Notes: a model not told the origin generated them from the letters alone. 64,000 nucleotides of DNA from Fluviicola chungangensis (GCF_007558725.1 NZ_VLPL01000002.1:62001-126000); one strand, 5' to 3'; shown: positions 9,558 through 19,214, numbered from the stretch's first letter. A program made the numbers and translations.

Positions 9558-9881
9558 ATGGAAAGACTAACACCCGCAGAAGAGAAAGTCATGTTACGGC
9601 TTTGGAAATTGGAAAAGGCGACAGTAAAGGAAATTGTTGACATGTACCCGAACCCAAAACCCGCTTACAACACTGTCTCAACTATTGTAAGGATCCTGGA
9701 ACGCAAAAAATTCATCAAGCACAAACCAATGGGAAGAGGTTACATTTACCTTCCGAAAATTGGCCGCGAGCAGTACCGCGATTATTTGGCGGACTACATT
9801 TTGAAGTTTTACTTTGACGGGAGCCGAAACGAAATTGTTTCTTTTTACAATAGTAATGTTACGCTCAACGAAATTTTATAA
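9558..9881 (+). CDS. BlaI/MecI/CopY family transcriptional repressor
   Basis: 107 residues, slightly shorter than the usual 115-130. The winged-helix domain is clear: LTPAEEKVMLRLWKLEKATVKEIVD followed by PAYNTVSTIVRILERKKFIKHKPMGRGYIYLP, in the style of penicillinase repressors. The C-terminal dimerisation part is brief. Such repressors normally pair with a BlaR1/MecR1-like M56 membrane protease that cleaves them; none is adjacent (a terminator follows at 9892), so this is an orphan. In Bacteroidetes similar orphans exist with unknown regulons. It has its own promoter (9502-9532). Confidence 0.85.
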   Translation: MERLTPAEEKVMLRLWKLEKATVKEIVDMYPNPKPAYNTVSTIVRILERKKFIKHKPMGRGYIYLPKIGREQYRDYLADYILKFYFDGSRNEIVSFYNSNVTLNEIL

Positions 9882-9891
9882 CACACACCAA

Positions 9892-9922
9892 AAAACCCCG
9901 ACTCATCATCGGGGTTTTCTTT
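9892..9922 (+). terminator. Rho-independent terminator after the BlaI-type gene
   Basis: Inverted repeat AACCCCGA / TCGGGGTT with a short loop, flanked by A and T runs, starting about 10 bases after the stop codon. The flanking A and T runs would let it work in both directions. The 220 bases from here to the M43 gene hold no recognisable gene. Confidence 0.8.
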
Positions 9923-10142
9923 TCATATTTGTAAACGAATACCATTCCCCTTATTAACTCAATTGATTTAAAATCAGTGATTTAAATAAAAATCTGTTCG
10001 TATCTTTGGGAACACCCGAATTTACAACTTTGCGATCTGAAAACCCGGACAACCTAAAAACCCTACCCGAAAAGTGATTAAAAACTCAGAGCAATCCGAG
10101 ACCACTTTTATCTTCCATAGTACAAATCCGGGAACCAACCGG

Positions 10143-12251
10143 TTAATCGATAATCAATCGAGTCAAAAACTTAGATCCTTTTTGCGTGACTTCTATCAAA
10201 TAACATCCCGATTTCAGATCCGTATTCAATTGCAGGTCACTTCCGGATAATTCTTTTTGGTAAACCAATTTTCCCTGGATATCTCTGATTGTTAAATCTG
10301 CTTTGGAGCCGCTCAATCCAGAGATTCCAATCGTTCCTCCTTTTTGCGAAGGGTTTGGGAAAATGCTGATTCCGGATAATTCGCTGTCAGATATACCAAG
10401 CACACCATCAATCACAAAATTATCGATGTAGAGGTTATTGGAAAAGTTCGAAGCAATGAACTCAAACTTGAAACGCGTCTTCGTATCTGTTGAAGTGGTA
10501 GTAAAAGGAAAAGATACCTGTTTCCACTGATTTTGAGCTGGCAAATACATCGAATTCTGTGCTGCAAAAGCAGTAATCAATGCCGTATCACTAATCATCT
10601 TTTTCTGTACCCAGGTTTCCCCGCAATCCCTGGAATAATATACCTTCAACACTTCGGTTGCAGAATCCGGAACGGCTGCCGAGCCATATGCATAATCAAA
10701 TGAAATTGTGATACCAGTTGACGTCGACAAATCAAAAGCAGGTGAAATCAGGTTGTCCTTACTTCCATTAATCTGCCGGGCATCTGCCAGATAACAAGGC
10801 TCAGTAGTGTCTGCTTCGTAATGGTTTCCCAGTAAAAAACAGCCGGTATTCTGCATTCCGCCGTTAGCGATATGTTGGAAATAGCCGCTGTCATCCTGCA
10901 TATTCTGACTCTGCCAGAAATTTCCTGAAGTGTTGAAATCCTGAACCGTAGGTCCGGTAAATTCCGGCCAGCTGCCGCTTACATAAATCATCGCATTTCT
11001 GGTTGTTGTTGTTGATCCATGCGGACCCGTAGCCGTCAATGTTACGTTGTAATATCCCGGATTCGCATAAGTCACAATCGGATCTTCCAGCGGAGAAGTC
11101 GCCGGGTTACCTCCCGGAAAAGACCAGGAATAAAAAGTTGTTCCGAAAGGAGTTAATCCGTTTTCCGTAGAAAATTGAACGTCATCGCCAGCACAAATCA
11201 TTCCGTAAGTAAAAGGGTTCGAGTTGTTGTTATTGCTCAAAATAGAAAAGTTTGAATTTGGGGCAACCTCAGCAACCGGAGGGGTAGCACCAGCAGTTCC
11301 TGTTGCGTTCAAATTAGCTGGAGTCCACAGCTGATCCCTGCTATAAAGCGGACTTTCCACCACAGAGCGCATCAAATCCACCTGTCCGTTGGTAAACATG
11401 CGCTGGCAGTATGACAATTCCATGAAATTCTCAATATTATCGCGCGGATCAAATCCCCAATAGGCAAAACTGGCAGCATCGTCAGTGTCATCACAGGAAT
11501 TAACACTTAAATTGCAGAAACTGTTTCCTTTCGAGATCGGCGTATCAATTATTCCGTCCGAGTAATTGCATGATTCCCCCAAATCCTGGTTTCCACACGT
11601 GTGAAACAATCCGAAATACTGACCCATTTCATGAGTCAGTATGTGCCGCAACGAAGTGTTTCCTGTTCCGATCGATCCCACAGATTCATTCAAAATTACA
11701 ATCCCCTGATTACATGAATTCAGACTTGTTAAAGGATTACTAGTAAACCCAAACACTCCGGGAATCGTTTGTCTCACAACCCAGATATTTACGTATTTGT
11801 GAGAATCCCAGGCATTGATCATGGCTGTTTCATCACCTACATTCGTCAGCGGACTAAAAATCCGGTCTATTCCATCAGTCGGGTTTCCATTAGGAGCGAT
11901 TGTCGCCAAACGGAATTCGAAATTTGCCTTGCCCTTAATCGTATCAAAAGGAGCTGTTACAAGCGTAGTGTCCGCATTCATTCTCTGGAAATCTTCATTC
12001 AGGTTCTGTAACTCGTCCCAAACCTGGGCCTGGCTGATATTCTCCGACCCATTCTGATGCAGCACGTGAAAAACCACCGGGATAATTTTCAGATCAGTAG
12101 ATTTCTGAGAATGGGCCAAAAGCGATTTGATATTCTTCAGCGCCTCCGTATCGGGATTGACATGCCGGCAGGTGTGTGTTTGCTGGGCATTTACCCCAAA
12201 GGATGTACTCAATAATAGCGCAAATAGAAATGAGGTGGTTTTTAGCTTCAT
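10143..12251 (-). CDS. Secreted M43 (pappalysin-like) metalloprotease homologue with PKD and T9SS domains; altered zinc motif
   Basis: 702 residues: signal peptide (1-22), M43-type domain (about 55-310), PKD-like domain (about 360-425, VTYANPGYYNVTLTATGPHG), a jelly-roll-like region (about 440-615) and a T9SS type A sorting domain (about 630-702, ISIFPNPSQKGGTIGISG). The zinc region reads HEMGQYFGLFH at residues 207-217; family members have HExxHxxGxxH. The second histidine ligand is therefore glutamine (Q211, codon 11619-11621). The surrounding sequence and the Met-turn (NFMELSYC) are intact and there is no frameshift. The protein is probably exported by T9SS, but may be inactive as a protease. 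It is a single gene in a quiet region. Confidence 0.88.
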   Translation of the reverse strand: MKLKTTSFLFALLLSTSFGVNAQQTHTCRHVNPDTEALKNIKSLLAHSQKSTDLKIIPVVFHVLHQNGSENISQAQVWDELQNLNEDFQRMNADTTLVTAPFDTIKGKANFEFRLATIAPNGNPTDGIDRIFSPLTNVGDETAMINAWDSHKYVNIWVVRQTIPGVFGFTSNPLTSLNSCNQGIVILNESVGSIGTGNTSLRHILTHEMGQYFGLFHTCGNQDLGESCNYSDGIIDTPISKGNSFCNLSVNSCDDTDDAASFAYWGFDPRDNIENFMELSYCQRMFTNGQVDLMRSVVESPLYSRDQLWTPANLNATGTAGATPPVAEVAPNSNFSILSNNNNSNPFTYGMICAGDDVQFSTENGLTPFGTTFYSWSFPGGNPATSPLEDPIVTYANPGYYNVTLTATGPHGSTTTTRNAMIYVSGSWPEFTGPTVQDFNTSGNFWQSQNMQDDSGYFQHIANGGMQNTGCFLLGNHYEADTTEPCYLADARQINGSKDNLISPAFDLSTSTGITISFDYAYGSAAVPDSATEVLKVYYSRDCGETWVQKKMISDTALITAFAAQNSMYLPAQNQWKQVSFPFTTTSTDTKTRFKFEFIASNFSNNLYIDNFVIDGVLGISDSELSGISIFPNPSQKGGTIGISGLSGSKADLTIRDIQGKLVYQKELSGSDLQLNTDLKSGCYLIEVTQKGSKFLTRLIID

Positions 12252-12348
12252 AGCGTACTAGTTTGGTGCAAGCTACGGGTTTTATCCGAGTTGAGAAAGA
12301 TGATTAGTAATCCATTGATTTAAGGGGAGCTTTGGTTGAGGGAAGGGG

Positions 12349-12933
12349 TTAATTAACCAGTTTTATTTCTGGCATTTCAACTTGAAATATCTTGCCGATT
12401 AATTCCAACCTCATTTCACCCAATGATTTTAAAAAAGGAGTGATTTTGTAACTATAGGCTCTCTTTGAAAAGGCAAGAACCAGAATTGCATTTTTATTCT
12501 TTCCAATCTTAACCTGCTTGTATCGATATAAATTGAATTCAACGATTGTACTATAATCACCTTCGGCTTCTCCTCGCAGAAAATCGATCAATATGGTTTT
12601 ATCATCCGAATTCCTTGTTATTGCATAGTTACAAACAGGATCTGTTTTCTTAGCCTCCTTTAATTCGTTTATTTTTACCGCAACAGCATCCTCAATCGAT
12701 ACGTTCTCATTCAAAACAAATAAGGAAATCATTTCATTGAAATCCGGAAGCGAGTCATTATCTGTTAAATATTCCTGGATATAATAATTGTCGTTTTTTG
12801 CGGACCATTTCAAGTCATACACTTTCTCATCGAATGTAATCGTCTTTACATTCAAATAATCGGTTGGCTTATTGTCGGATGTGAATGACAGCAAAGTCAT
12901 TGCAACTAGAAGGAAGAATTGAATTTTCATCAT
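12349..12933 (-). CDS. Hypothetical secreted protein
   Basis: 194 residues with a short signal peptide (MMKIQFFLLVAMTLLSFTSD). The mature part is a mixed alpha/beta sequence of normal composition containing KQVKIGKNKNAILVLAFSKR and many charged residues. I do not recognise a family. It lies between the M43 protease and mfd genes on the same strand as both, with about 100 bases before the protease gene, and may be a single-gene unit. Reality as a gene rests on length, signal peptide and coding character. Confidence 0.65.
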   Translation of the reverse strand: MMKIQFFLLVAMTLLSFTSDNKPTDYLNVKTITFDEKVYDLKWSAKNDNYYIQEYLTDNDSLPDFNEMISLFVLNENVSIEDAVAVKINELKEAKKTDPVCNYAITRNSDDKTILIDFLRGEAEGDYSTIVEFNLYRYKQVKIGKNKNAILVLAFSKRAYSYKITPFLKSLGEMRLELIGKIFQVEMPEIKLVN

Positions 12934-13055
12934 TTAATTTGTGGAAAATTAAACAATTCATTTGACTTGAAGAAAGTCCTGAAAAGTCATTGATTAAAGT
13001 TCACATAATGTACTTAGAATCCGAGATTTTTGTACGGACAATCCCCAGGTTCAAT

Positions 13056-13166
13056 TTATCCGTGCTCAGTTTGATTCATCAAATCAAGCAATGATGCATA
13101 GTCATGGTGGTACCTGATATTCCTGTCAAGCCGGATAAAGGAAAGCAGGTGGTTGATTGTTTTCAT
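13056..13166 (-). CDS. Possible 36-residue small ORF
   Basis: The 312-base gap 12934-13245 holds one plausible small frame: ATG at 13166, preceded by GAAGG, encoding a peptide starting MKTINHLLSFIRLDRNIRYH and ending in NQTEHG before TAA. It could equally be chance or the end of a decayed gene. Nothing else is seen in this gap. Confidence 0.2.
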   Translation of the reverse strand: MKTINHLLSFIRLDRNIRYHHDYASLLDLMNQTEHG

Positions 13167-13245
13167 CCTTCGAATTTATGAATTTCTTGTTTATTAAAAA
13201 CACCTATCATTCCCCTTTCCAAACAGAAAGCATGAAATACCTCTT

Positions 13246-16200
13246 TCATTCGGAATCAACCACCTCCCCCAAGCGCTCAAACGCCTGGTCCATGTTCATT
13301 ACGTTGCTGTAGATCAAACGGAGCTTGTCGTTCTTCTCGCTCATTTTGCAGTCTTTCGGGTTGCTTTGCACGTACTTCAGGACTTGTGTGAACATCGGCG
13401 ACTCGTAGTATTTGCTCTGCGGATTGGACACAAAATAACCGATCATGGAACCCTGTTTGATCACCAGTTTCTCGAAGCCGATTTCCTGTGCCAGCCAGCG
13501 CAGCTCGAAAGAACGTAATAGTTCTTTCACTACCCTCGGAAGCGGCCCGAAGCGGTCGATCAATTGCTGTTTGTAGTTCTCGATCTCTTCCTTGGTCTCC
13601 AGGTTGTCCAAATCCTGGTATATGCTCAAACGCTCCGAGACGTTGTTGATGTAATCTTCCGTGATGCGCAGCTCGAAATCCGTTTCCAGGACGCAGTCTT
13701 TCACGAAATGTGCACCCATCGTTTCGGTGTTGCGATCATCGTAGAGGTCCTTGAATTCTTCCTCTTTCAATTCGTCCATGGCTTCGTTGAGTATCTTTTG
13801 GTACATCTCGAAACCGATCTCGGAAATGAATCCGCTTTGTTCACCTCCTAATAAGTTTCCGGCCCCGCGGATGTCCAAATCTTTCATGGCAATGTTGAAA
13901 CCGGAACCCAGGTCGGAGAATTGTACCAGCGCTTCCAGGCGTTTGCGTGCTTCGGAAGTCAAAAGGCTGATCGGCTGTGAAATGAGGTAACAGAATCCTT
14001 TTTTGTTGGAACGGCCCACCCGGCCGCGCAGCTGGTGCAGATCGCTCAACCCGAACATGTGTGCATCGTTGATAATGATCGTGTTCGCATTCGAAATGTC
14101 AATTCCGGATTCAATGATGGTCGTTGCGATCAAGACATCGTATTCTCCCTGGATGAAATCCATCATGATTTTTTCAAGCTGTTTTCCTTCCATTTGTCCG
14201 TGACCAACAGCTACCCGGACTCCCGGACATAAGCGCGAAATCATTCCCGCGATTTCTTTGATATTTGCCAGTCGGTTATTGACAAAATAAACCTGTCCGC
14301 CGCGACTTACTTCATAAGAAATCGCATCGCGGATGGATTCTTCGTTGAAGGTAATGACTTCCGTTAGGACCGGCTGACGGTTTGGTGGCGGCGTATTGAT
14401 GATGCTCAGATCTCGTGCACCCATCAGGGAGAATTGCAGCGTTCTCGGGATCGGTGTTGCGGTAAGCGTGAGCGTATCAACTGTCGTTTTCAGGGTTTTC
14501 AGTTTGTCCTTCACCGCTACCCCGAACTTCTGTTCTTCATCAATAATAATCAGGCCCAGGTCCTTGAACTTCACTTTATCACTGACAATTTTGTGTGTTC
14601 CAACCAAAATATCGATTTCGCCGCTTGCTACTTTTTTCAGGGTAGCTGTTATTTCTTTCGCGGATTTGAAGCGATTGATGTAGTCCACGTTAGCTGGAAA
14701 ATTTTTTAACCTTTCTGCAAAAGAACGCGCATGCTGATGACTCAGAATGGTTGTGGGAACCAAGATTGCTACCTGCTTGCTGTCGGCCACTGCTTTGAAT
14801 GCTGCACGAATAGCCACTTCCGTTTTCCCAAAACCGACATCACCGCAAACCAGGCGATCCATCGGCATGGGTTTCTCCATGTCTTCTTTCACCGCTTGCG
14901 TTGCTTTCAACTGGTCTGGAGTGTCTTCATACATAAAGGATGCTTCCAGCTCATTCTGAAGATACGTATCGGGAGAAAACGCAAAACCGGGTTGAGATTT
15001 GCGTTTTGCATACAATTGGATCAAATCGAACGCCAGCTCCTTGATTCGTTTTTTCGTCTTTTGCTTCAGGGTTGCCCAAGCCTGCGTTCCCAGTTTGTTC
15101 ATTTTCGGAGCGGCACCGTCTTTCCCCGTAAACTTCGAAATGCGGTGCAACGAGTGAATGCTGACATACAACACATCGCCGTCTTTGTAAACCAGCCTGA
15201 TTGCCTCCTGTGGTTTCCCGTTCACATCAATGGTCTGCAGGCCGGAAAACTGTCCCACACCATGATCGATGTGCGTCACGTAATCTCCTTTTTGCAGGTT
15301 GTATATTTCTTTTAAGGTCAGTGCTTGTTTTGCCTGGCGGAAACCTTCCTTTAATTTGAACCGATGGTAGCGCTCAAAGATCTGGTGGTCGGTATAGCAA
15401 ACCAATTTTAGTGAAGGCAGGATAAATCCTTCGTGCAAAGCAATGTTCATAGGTTCGAATTCCACTTCGGCACCAATGTCTTCGAAAATCTGGTACAAAC
15501 GCTCAATTTGTTTCGGCTGATTGGAAAAGATCAGGTTTGAGGCGCCAGCTTTTTTCCGCGCGATCAGATCATCCTTTAACAGATCAAAGTCTTTATTGAA
15601 TGTGGGTTGATGAAGCGTTTCAAACGCAATTGTTTGCGAAGGTTTGAAAGCATATTCCGGACCGATCTCCACAATCGAATGCACCCCAATCTGTTCTTTC
15701 CAGTCGGAAGGATGCATGTACAATTCACTTGGCAAGCTGTGTTTGATCGTGTTTTTGGGAAGTGAATCGTACACCTTTACGGCCTTTTCATAATCTTTTT
15801 CCAACGCAGCTTTCACCAGGTCATTGGATGCGAGCCAAATCGTGGTTTGTTTCCCGATAAATTCCAAAAAAGTTCCGTTTCCGTTCAGGACCAGTTGGCG
15901 CTGCACATTCGGAACTACTGAAAAATGGGTATGTGTATTGATTGACAATTGCGAAACCGGGTCAAACGTTCGGATTGAATCTACCTCATCCCCGAAAAAC
16001 TCTACCCGGAAAGGCTGATCATTCGAAAAAGAGAAAATATCGACAATCCCGCCACGAATAGAGAATTGTCCGGGCTCATAAACGAAATCTACCCGTTCGA
16101 AGCCGTACTCCAATAAGAATTCGTTGAAGAAATCAATGGAATAGGTTTTTCCCCGTTCTACACGCATGGTGTTTTCGGAAAGTTTTTTCTGGGTCGGGAC

Positions 16201-16593
16201 ACGCTCGAATAGGGCTTGGGGATAAGTGACAATCCAGGTGTTTTTTCCGGTATTGACCTTTTCCAGTACTTCCGCGCGCGCCACGACATTTGCGTTATCG
16301 GTTTCTTCCAGTTGGTAAGGGGTACGGTAAGATGCCGGATAGAAATAAATGTGTTTGTTTTCCGGATATAATTGTTCCAGGTCATTGAGGAAATACGCTG
16401 CGCTTTCTTTGTCCTCCAAAATGAATAAGTGATTCCCCGGAACCTGTTCACACACAGAAGCCACCGCAATCGATTTGGAAGATCCGATCAGTCCTTTCCA
16501 ATGAATGCGGATTTCTGCCTGCTGCAATAGATTGGCTGTTTCGTCTAATCCTTTGAGCTTTTTGAAAAGTTGTAAAAAATGTGCCTGGTCCAT
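13246..16593 (-). CDS. mfd: Transcription-repair coupling factor Mfd
   Basis: Mfd removes RNA polymerase stalled at DNA lesions and recruits UvrA. About 1115 residues from ATG 16593. Order: UvrB-like N-terminal modules, the RNA polymerase-interacting CarD-like domain (KGDYVTHIDHGVGQFSGLQT), the DEAD/RecG-like motor with Walker A GDVGFGKTEVAIRAAF, DEEQ box (IIIDEEQKFGV), LTLTATPIPRTLQFSLMGAR and QLRGRVGRSNKKGFCYL, and the C-terminal TRCF domain. The frame extends to TTG 16653, but ATG 16593 (MDQAHFLQLFKKL) matches the usual N-terminus. It is unlinked from uvrC, which is 9 kb away. A 28-base palindrome lies about 90 bases upstream. Confidence 0.97.
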   Translation of the reverse strand: MDQAHFLQLFKKLKGLDETANLLQQAEIRIHWKGLIGSSKSIAVASVCEQVPGNHLFILEDKESAAYFLNDLEQLYPENKHIYFYPASYRTPYQLEETDNANVVARAEVLEKVNTGKNTWIVTYPQALFERVPTQKKLSENTMRVERGKTYSIDFFNEFLLEYGFERVDFVYEPGQFSIRGGIVDIFSFSNDQPFRVEFFGDEVDSIRTFDPVSQLSINTHTHFSVVPNVQRQLVLNGNGTFLEFIGKQTTIWLASNDLVKAALEKDYEKAVKVYDSLPKNTIKHSLPSELYMHPSDWKEQIGVHSIVEIGPEYAFKPSQTIAFETLHQPTFNKDFDLLKDDLIARKKAGASNLIFSNQPKQIERLYQIFEDIGAEVEFEPMNIALHEGFILPSLKLVCYTDHQIFERYHRFKLKEGFRQAKQALTLKEIYNLQKGDYVTHIDHGVGQFSGLQTIDVNGKPQEAIRLVYKDGDVLYVSIHSLHRISKFTGKDGAAPKMNKLGTQAWATLKQKTKKRIKELAFDLIQLYAKRKSQPGFAFSPDTYLQNELEASFMYEDTPDQLKATQAVKEDMEKPMPMDRLVCGDVGFGKTEVAIRAAFKAVADSKQVAILVPTTILSHQHARSFAERLKNFPANVDYINRFKSAKEITATLKKVASGEIDILVGTHKIVSDKVKFKDLGLIIIDEEQKFGVAVKDKLKTLKTTVDTLTLTATPIPRTLQFSLMGARDLSIINTPPPNRQPVLTEVITFNEESIRDAISYEVSRGGQVYFVNNRLANIKEIAGMISRLCPGVRVAVGHGQMEGKQLEKIMMDFIQGEYDVLIATTIIESGIDISNANTIIINDAHMFGLSDLHQLRGRVGRSNKKGFCYLISQPISLLTSEARKRLEALVQFSDLGSGFNIAMKDLDIRGAGNLLGGEQSGFISEIGFEMYQKILNEAMDELKEEEFKDLYDDRNTETMGAHFVKDCVLETDFELRITEDYINNVSERLSIYQDLDNLETKEEIENYKQQLIDRFGPLPRVVKELLRSFELRWLAQEIGFEKLVIKQGSMIGYFVSNPQSKYYESPMFTQVLKYVQSNPKDCKMSEKNDKLRLIYSNVMNMDQAFERLGEVVDSE

Positions 16594-16683
16594 ATTTTGA
16601 ATAAACAGTTTAGGGGACACAGCGCACTGTACCCCCTTGTAATATTGTTGCAAAGGTCGGGATTTTTCGTGGATTGGTCTGTG

Positions 16684-16711
16684 GTAGTGGCGGAAAATTT
16701 TCTGCCACTAC
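16684..16711. repeat. 28-base near-perfect palindrome upstream of mfd
   Basis: The arms GTAGTGGCGGAAAA and TTTTCTGCCACTAC are contiguous and pair with one mismatch. It lies in the divergent intergenic region between mfd (start 16593) and the DUF4382 lipoprotein (start 16850). There is no T-run after either arm, so it does not look like a terminator. It may be an operator or a cruciform-forming site. Confidence 0.5.
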
Positions 16712-16849
16712 TCAATCCTTGTTTTTGCTTTTTGAAACCATTTTTTTCAAAATGAAAAATTTTTAAGTTCCTTCCAAATCCAAACCCTTTAAAATCAAGC
16801 TTTTCTTTTTCTGGCATAGCTTTTACTAAGGAATAGAAAAACGAAAGTT

Positions 16850-17374
16850 ATGAAAGCAGTATATATTGTAGCGTTGGTTGCAGTGGGAATGTTGGGGATT
16901 TCAACTGGGTGCAAGAAGAAAGAGGGAAATAGTCAGATGACTGTGAAGATGGTGGATGCGCCCGGTGATTTCCAACAGGTCAATGTAGAAGTTCTGCAGG
17001 TGCAGGTACATCACAGCGGTCAGGGCTGGATCAATCTTCCTACAAATGCAGGAGTTTATGATTTGCTGACCTTACAAAACGATGTTTCTGCAACGCTTGT
17101 AAATGCAGGAACACTTCCTTCGGGTGATTTACAGCAATTACGCCTGATCCTGGGAGATGAGAACAATGTCATGGTAGACAGTTTGTACTATCCTTTAGCG
17201 ACTCCCTCAGCGCAGCAATCCGGACTAAAAATTAATTTGAACTCAAATTTTGCACCGAATACACAGTACGAATTGGTACTTGATTTTGATGCAGAGCAAA
17301 GCATTGTGATCCAGGGAAATGGGTCTTATTCCTTAAAACCTGTTATCCGTGTTTTATCGATCAATCCTATTTAA
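16850..17374 (+). CDS. DUF4382 domain-containing lipoprotein
   Basis: 174 residues. The signal peptide ends in the lipobox STGC (C21) and is followed by KKKEG. The mature part starts MTVKMVDAPGDFQQVNVEVLQVQVH and contains DLLTLQND and a GTLPSGDLQQLRLILG segment. This is the DUF4382 pattern, a beta-sandwich domain common in Bacteroidetes and archaeal envelope proteins. Function is unknown; it is probably anchored on the outer membrane. It is monocistronic, with a terminator at 17418-17450. Confidence 0.85.
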   Translation: MKAVYIVALVAVGMLGISTGCKKKEGNSQMTVKMVDAPGDFQQVNVEVLQVQVHHSGQGWINLPTNAGVYDLLTLQNDVSATLVNAGTLPSGDLQQLRLILGDENNVMVDSLYYPLATPSAQQSGLKINLNSNFAPNTQYELVLDFDAEQSIVIQGNGSYSLKPVIRVLSINPI

Positions 17375-17417
17375 ATTTCTTTAGGTGTGGTGTAATAAGT
17401 AGTAGTAGTATGTCCAC

Positions 17418-17450
17418 AAAAAGCCATTCGTCTCCACGAGTGGCTTTTTT
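17418..17450 (+). terminator. Rho-independent terminator after the DUF4382 gene
   Basis: AAAAAGCCATTCGT and ACGAGTGGCTTTTTT form a stem of about 14 pairs with one T-G wobble and a four-base loop (ctcc), ending in a T-run. It is the only recognisable feature between the lipoprotein and the T9SS cargo gene. Confidence 0.8.
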
Positions 17451-17589
17451 AGTTTGGCCCGAATCCTTTAATCAACCACTTGTGCCGCTAACTAGCCGCC
17501 TTGTTCCGTTCCGTCAATAGAACATTCATTCGTTCAACTCTTTTCCCCGACCCGGCGTTCAGTGTTATTATTCACTTAATAACTCAATT

Positions 17590-19116
17590 ATGAAAGCAAT
17601 CATTACTTCTATCATGTGTTTACTCGCATTTGAGCGGGCATTCAGCCAGGGATCCGTCTCTCAATCCACTTCAAACTCACAAGTTACATACTGGGTATCT
17701 AATAATGGCGTGATGTTCAACAACCCATTGCCTGGTGGTACCGGAGGATACTTTATTCCAAAAGACAGCTTAGTAAGCGCACTATTTGCAATGTCTCCGA
17801 TGATTATAGCAGCAGACGTGAATGGTCAGCTAAAAGGAGCAGTTGCCAAATACCAATCTTCCGATTTTTTTCCGGGACCGATTGCTACAGATTACAATGC
17901 TCCTGAGTTTACTTCCGGCGGATTTGCAATTGCTATCTGGGAAATGACAAAAGCAGTTGTTGATAACCACATCGCGCATTGGATGGATCCCGGATACGTT
18001 GTTCCTCCGGGTATTAATTCCTGGCCCGCAAATGGTAATACAGCTAATGGACAAGCTTTTCTACTGGCTCCTTTTCATGATAATAATTCGGATCAGTATT
18101 ACAATCCTTTAGACGGTGACTATCCATTGATCCTGGGAGATAAAGCAACTTACCTTATTTTAAACGATATGAAAGGGATTCATCCGTCCGGAATAGATCC
18201 TATGAACCTGGAAATGCATCTCATGTATTATCAGTATGAAAATGCGTCCGATCCGATACTGACTCAAACAACTTTTGTTCAAACAACACTGTATAATCGT
18301 GGTACAATCCATTGGAATAACCTTCGTTTCGGGCACATCATCGATTTCGATTTGGGAAATCCGATGGACGATTACATAGGAACGAGCGTAGCACAACAGA
18401 TGGCCTATGTATACAACGCTGACCTGAACGACGAGTCTTTTTCCGGTCATCCGGGATACGGAATTAATCCACCGGCAATCGGTGTTATCTCACTGGATGG
18501 CAACCTTACTTCAAATTTACCGGTTCAGGCTATGAATTTTCCAAGTACGGGCACTGAATACAACAACCTGATGAATGGATTCGACGTTGATGGCAGTCAA
18601 TTCTTTGATGGTTCGGGAGCGCCGACAACTTACATTTTTAATCAAGCCGGATCAAATGGCTGGAATGAGCTCACAGAAAATAATCTACCCGGAGACCGCA
18701 TTGCTGCCTCAGGTCATGCCGTTGCCAATTTCCCTCCCGGGGCTTCATTGGTTTACAATCATGCTGTTGTTTATGCACGGAGCGAATCAGGAACCATTTT
18801 TTCCAGTGTAGACAGTTTATTGGGCGTTGCCAACCATATCCAGGATTTTTACGACCACGCTATCAGTCTAAATGTCGGTGAACTACAGCAATCGGTCCTG
18901 AACGTTTCCATCTATCCGAATCCTGCCAAAGAGCTACTCATAGTGGAAGGTGCTACTCATGCGACTTACCGCATCCTTACTTTAGACGGAAAAGAAGTGC
19001 AAGCCGGCAACCTGGAAAATCCGATTATCCGATTGGACTTGTTAAAAGGAGGTTTCTATGTACTGGAAATTACTGCAGGTGGAAAATATGACCGCAAATC
19101 CTTTGTAAAAGAATAG
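17590..19116 (+). CDS. T9SS type A cargo protein of unknown function
   Basis: 508 residues with a signal peptide (first ~19 residues, ending AFSQ) and a clear C-terminal T9SS sorting domain (about 435-508): VSIYPNPAKELLIVEG...YRILTLDGKEVQAGNL...LLKGGFYVLEITAGGK. The middle (about 20-430) is rich in Asn, Gly and aromatic residues, with repeated N/D-rich turns. It has no catalytic motif I recognise, though similar proteins are frequent in Flavobacteriales. It is predicted to pass the outer membrane via T9SS and be attached or released. It has its own terminator (19133-19159). Confidence 0.85.
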   Translation: MKAIITSIMCLLAFERAFSQGSVSQSTSNSQVTYWVSNNGVMFNNPLPGGTGGYFIPKDSLVSALFAMSPMIIAADVNGQLKGAVAKYQSSDFFPGPIATDYNAPEFTSGGFAIAIWEMTKAVVDNHIAHWMDPGYVVPPGINSWPANGNTANGQAFLLAPFHDNNSDQYYNPLDGDYPLILGDKATYLILNDMKGIHPSGIDPMNLEMHLMYYQYENASDPILTQTTFVQTTLYNRGTIHWNNLRFGHIIDFDLGNPMDDYIGTSVAQQMAYVYNADLNDESFSGHPGYGINPPAIGVISLDGNLTSNLPVQAMNFPSTGTEYNNLMNGFDVDGSQFFDGSGAPTTYIFNQAGSNGWNELTENNLPGDRIAASGHAVANFPPGASLVYNHAVVYARSESGTIFSSVDSLLGVANHIQDFYDHAISLNVGELQQSVLNVSIYPNPAKELLIVEGATHATYRILTLDGKEVQAGNLENPIIRLDLLKGGFYVLEITAGGKYDRKSFVKE

Positions 19117-19132
19117 GTTGAAAATACCGGAC

Positions 19133-19159
19133 CCTGACATGGATTGTCAGGTTTTTTTT
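19133..19159 (+). terminator. Rho-independent terminator after the T9SS cargo gene
   Basis: CCTGACA and TGTCAGG form a 7-base-pair stem with a TGGAT loop, followed by eight T residues. Confidence 0.8.
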
Positions 19160-19214
19160 GACAATTTCATACCTGCGCAACACTTAGATTCTTAAATTTG
19201 AGAAAATTGAATGT

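Noticed and set aside
16545-16817. 90-residue minus-strand frame upstream of mfd
   Set aside because: It overlaps the mfd start and the 28-base palindrome, is low complexity (Lys/Phe-rich) and has no family resemblance.
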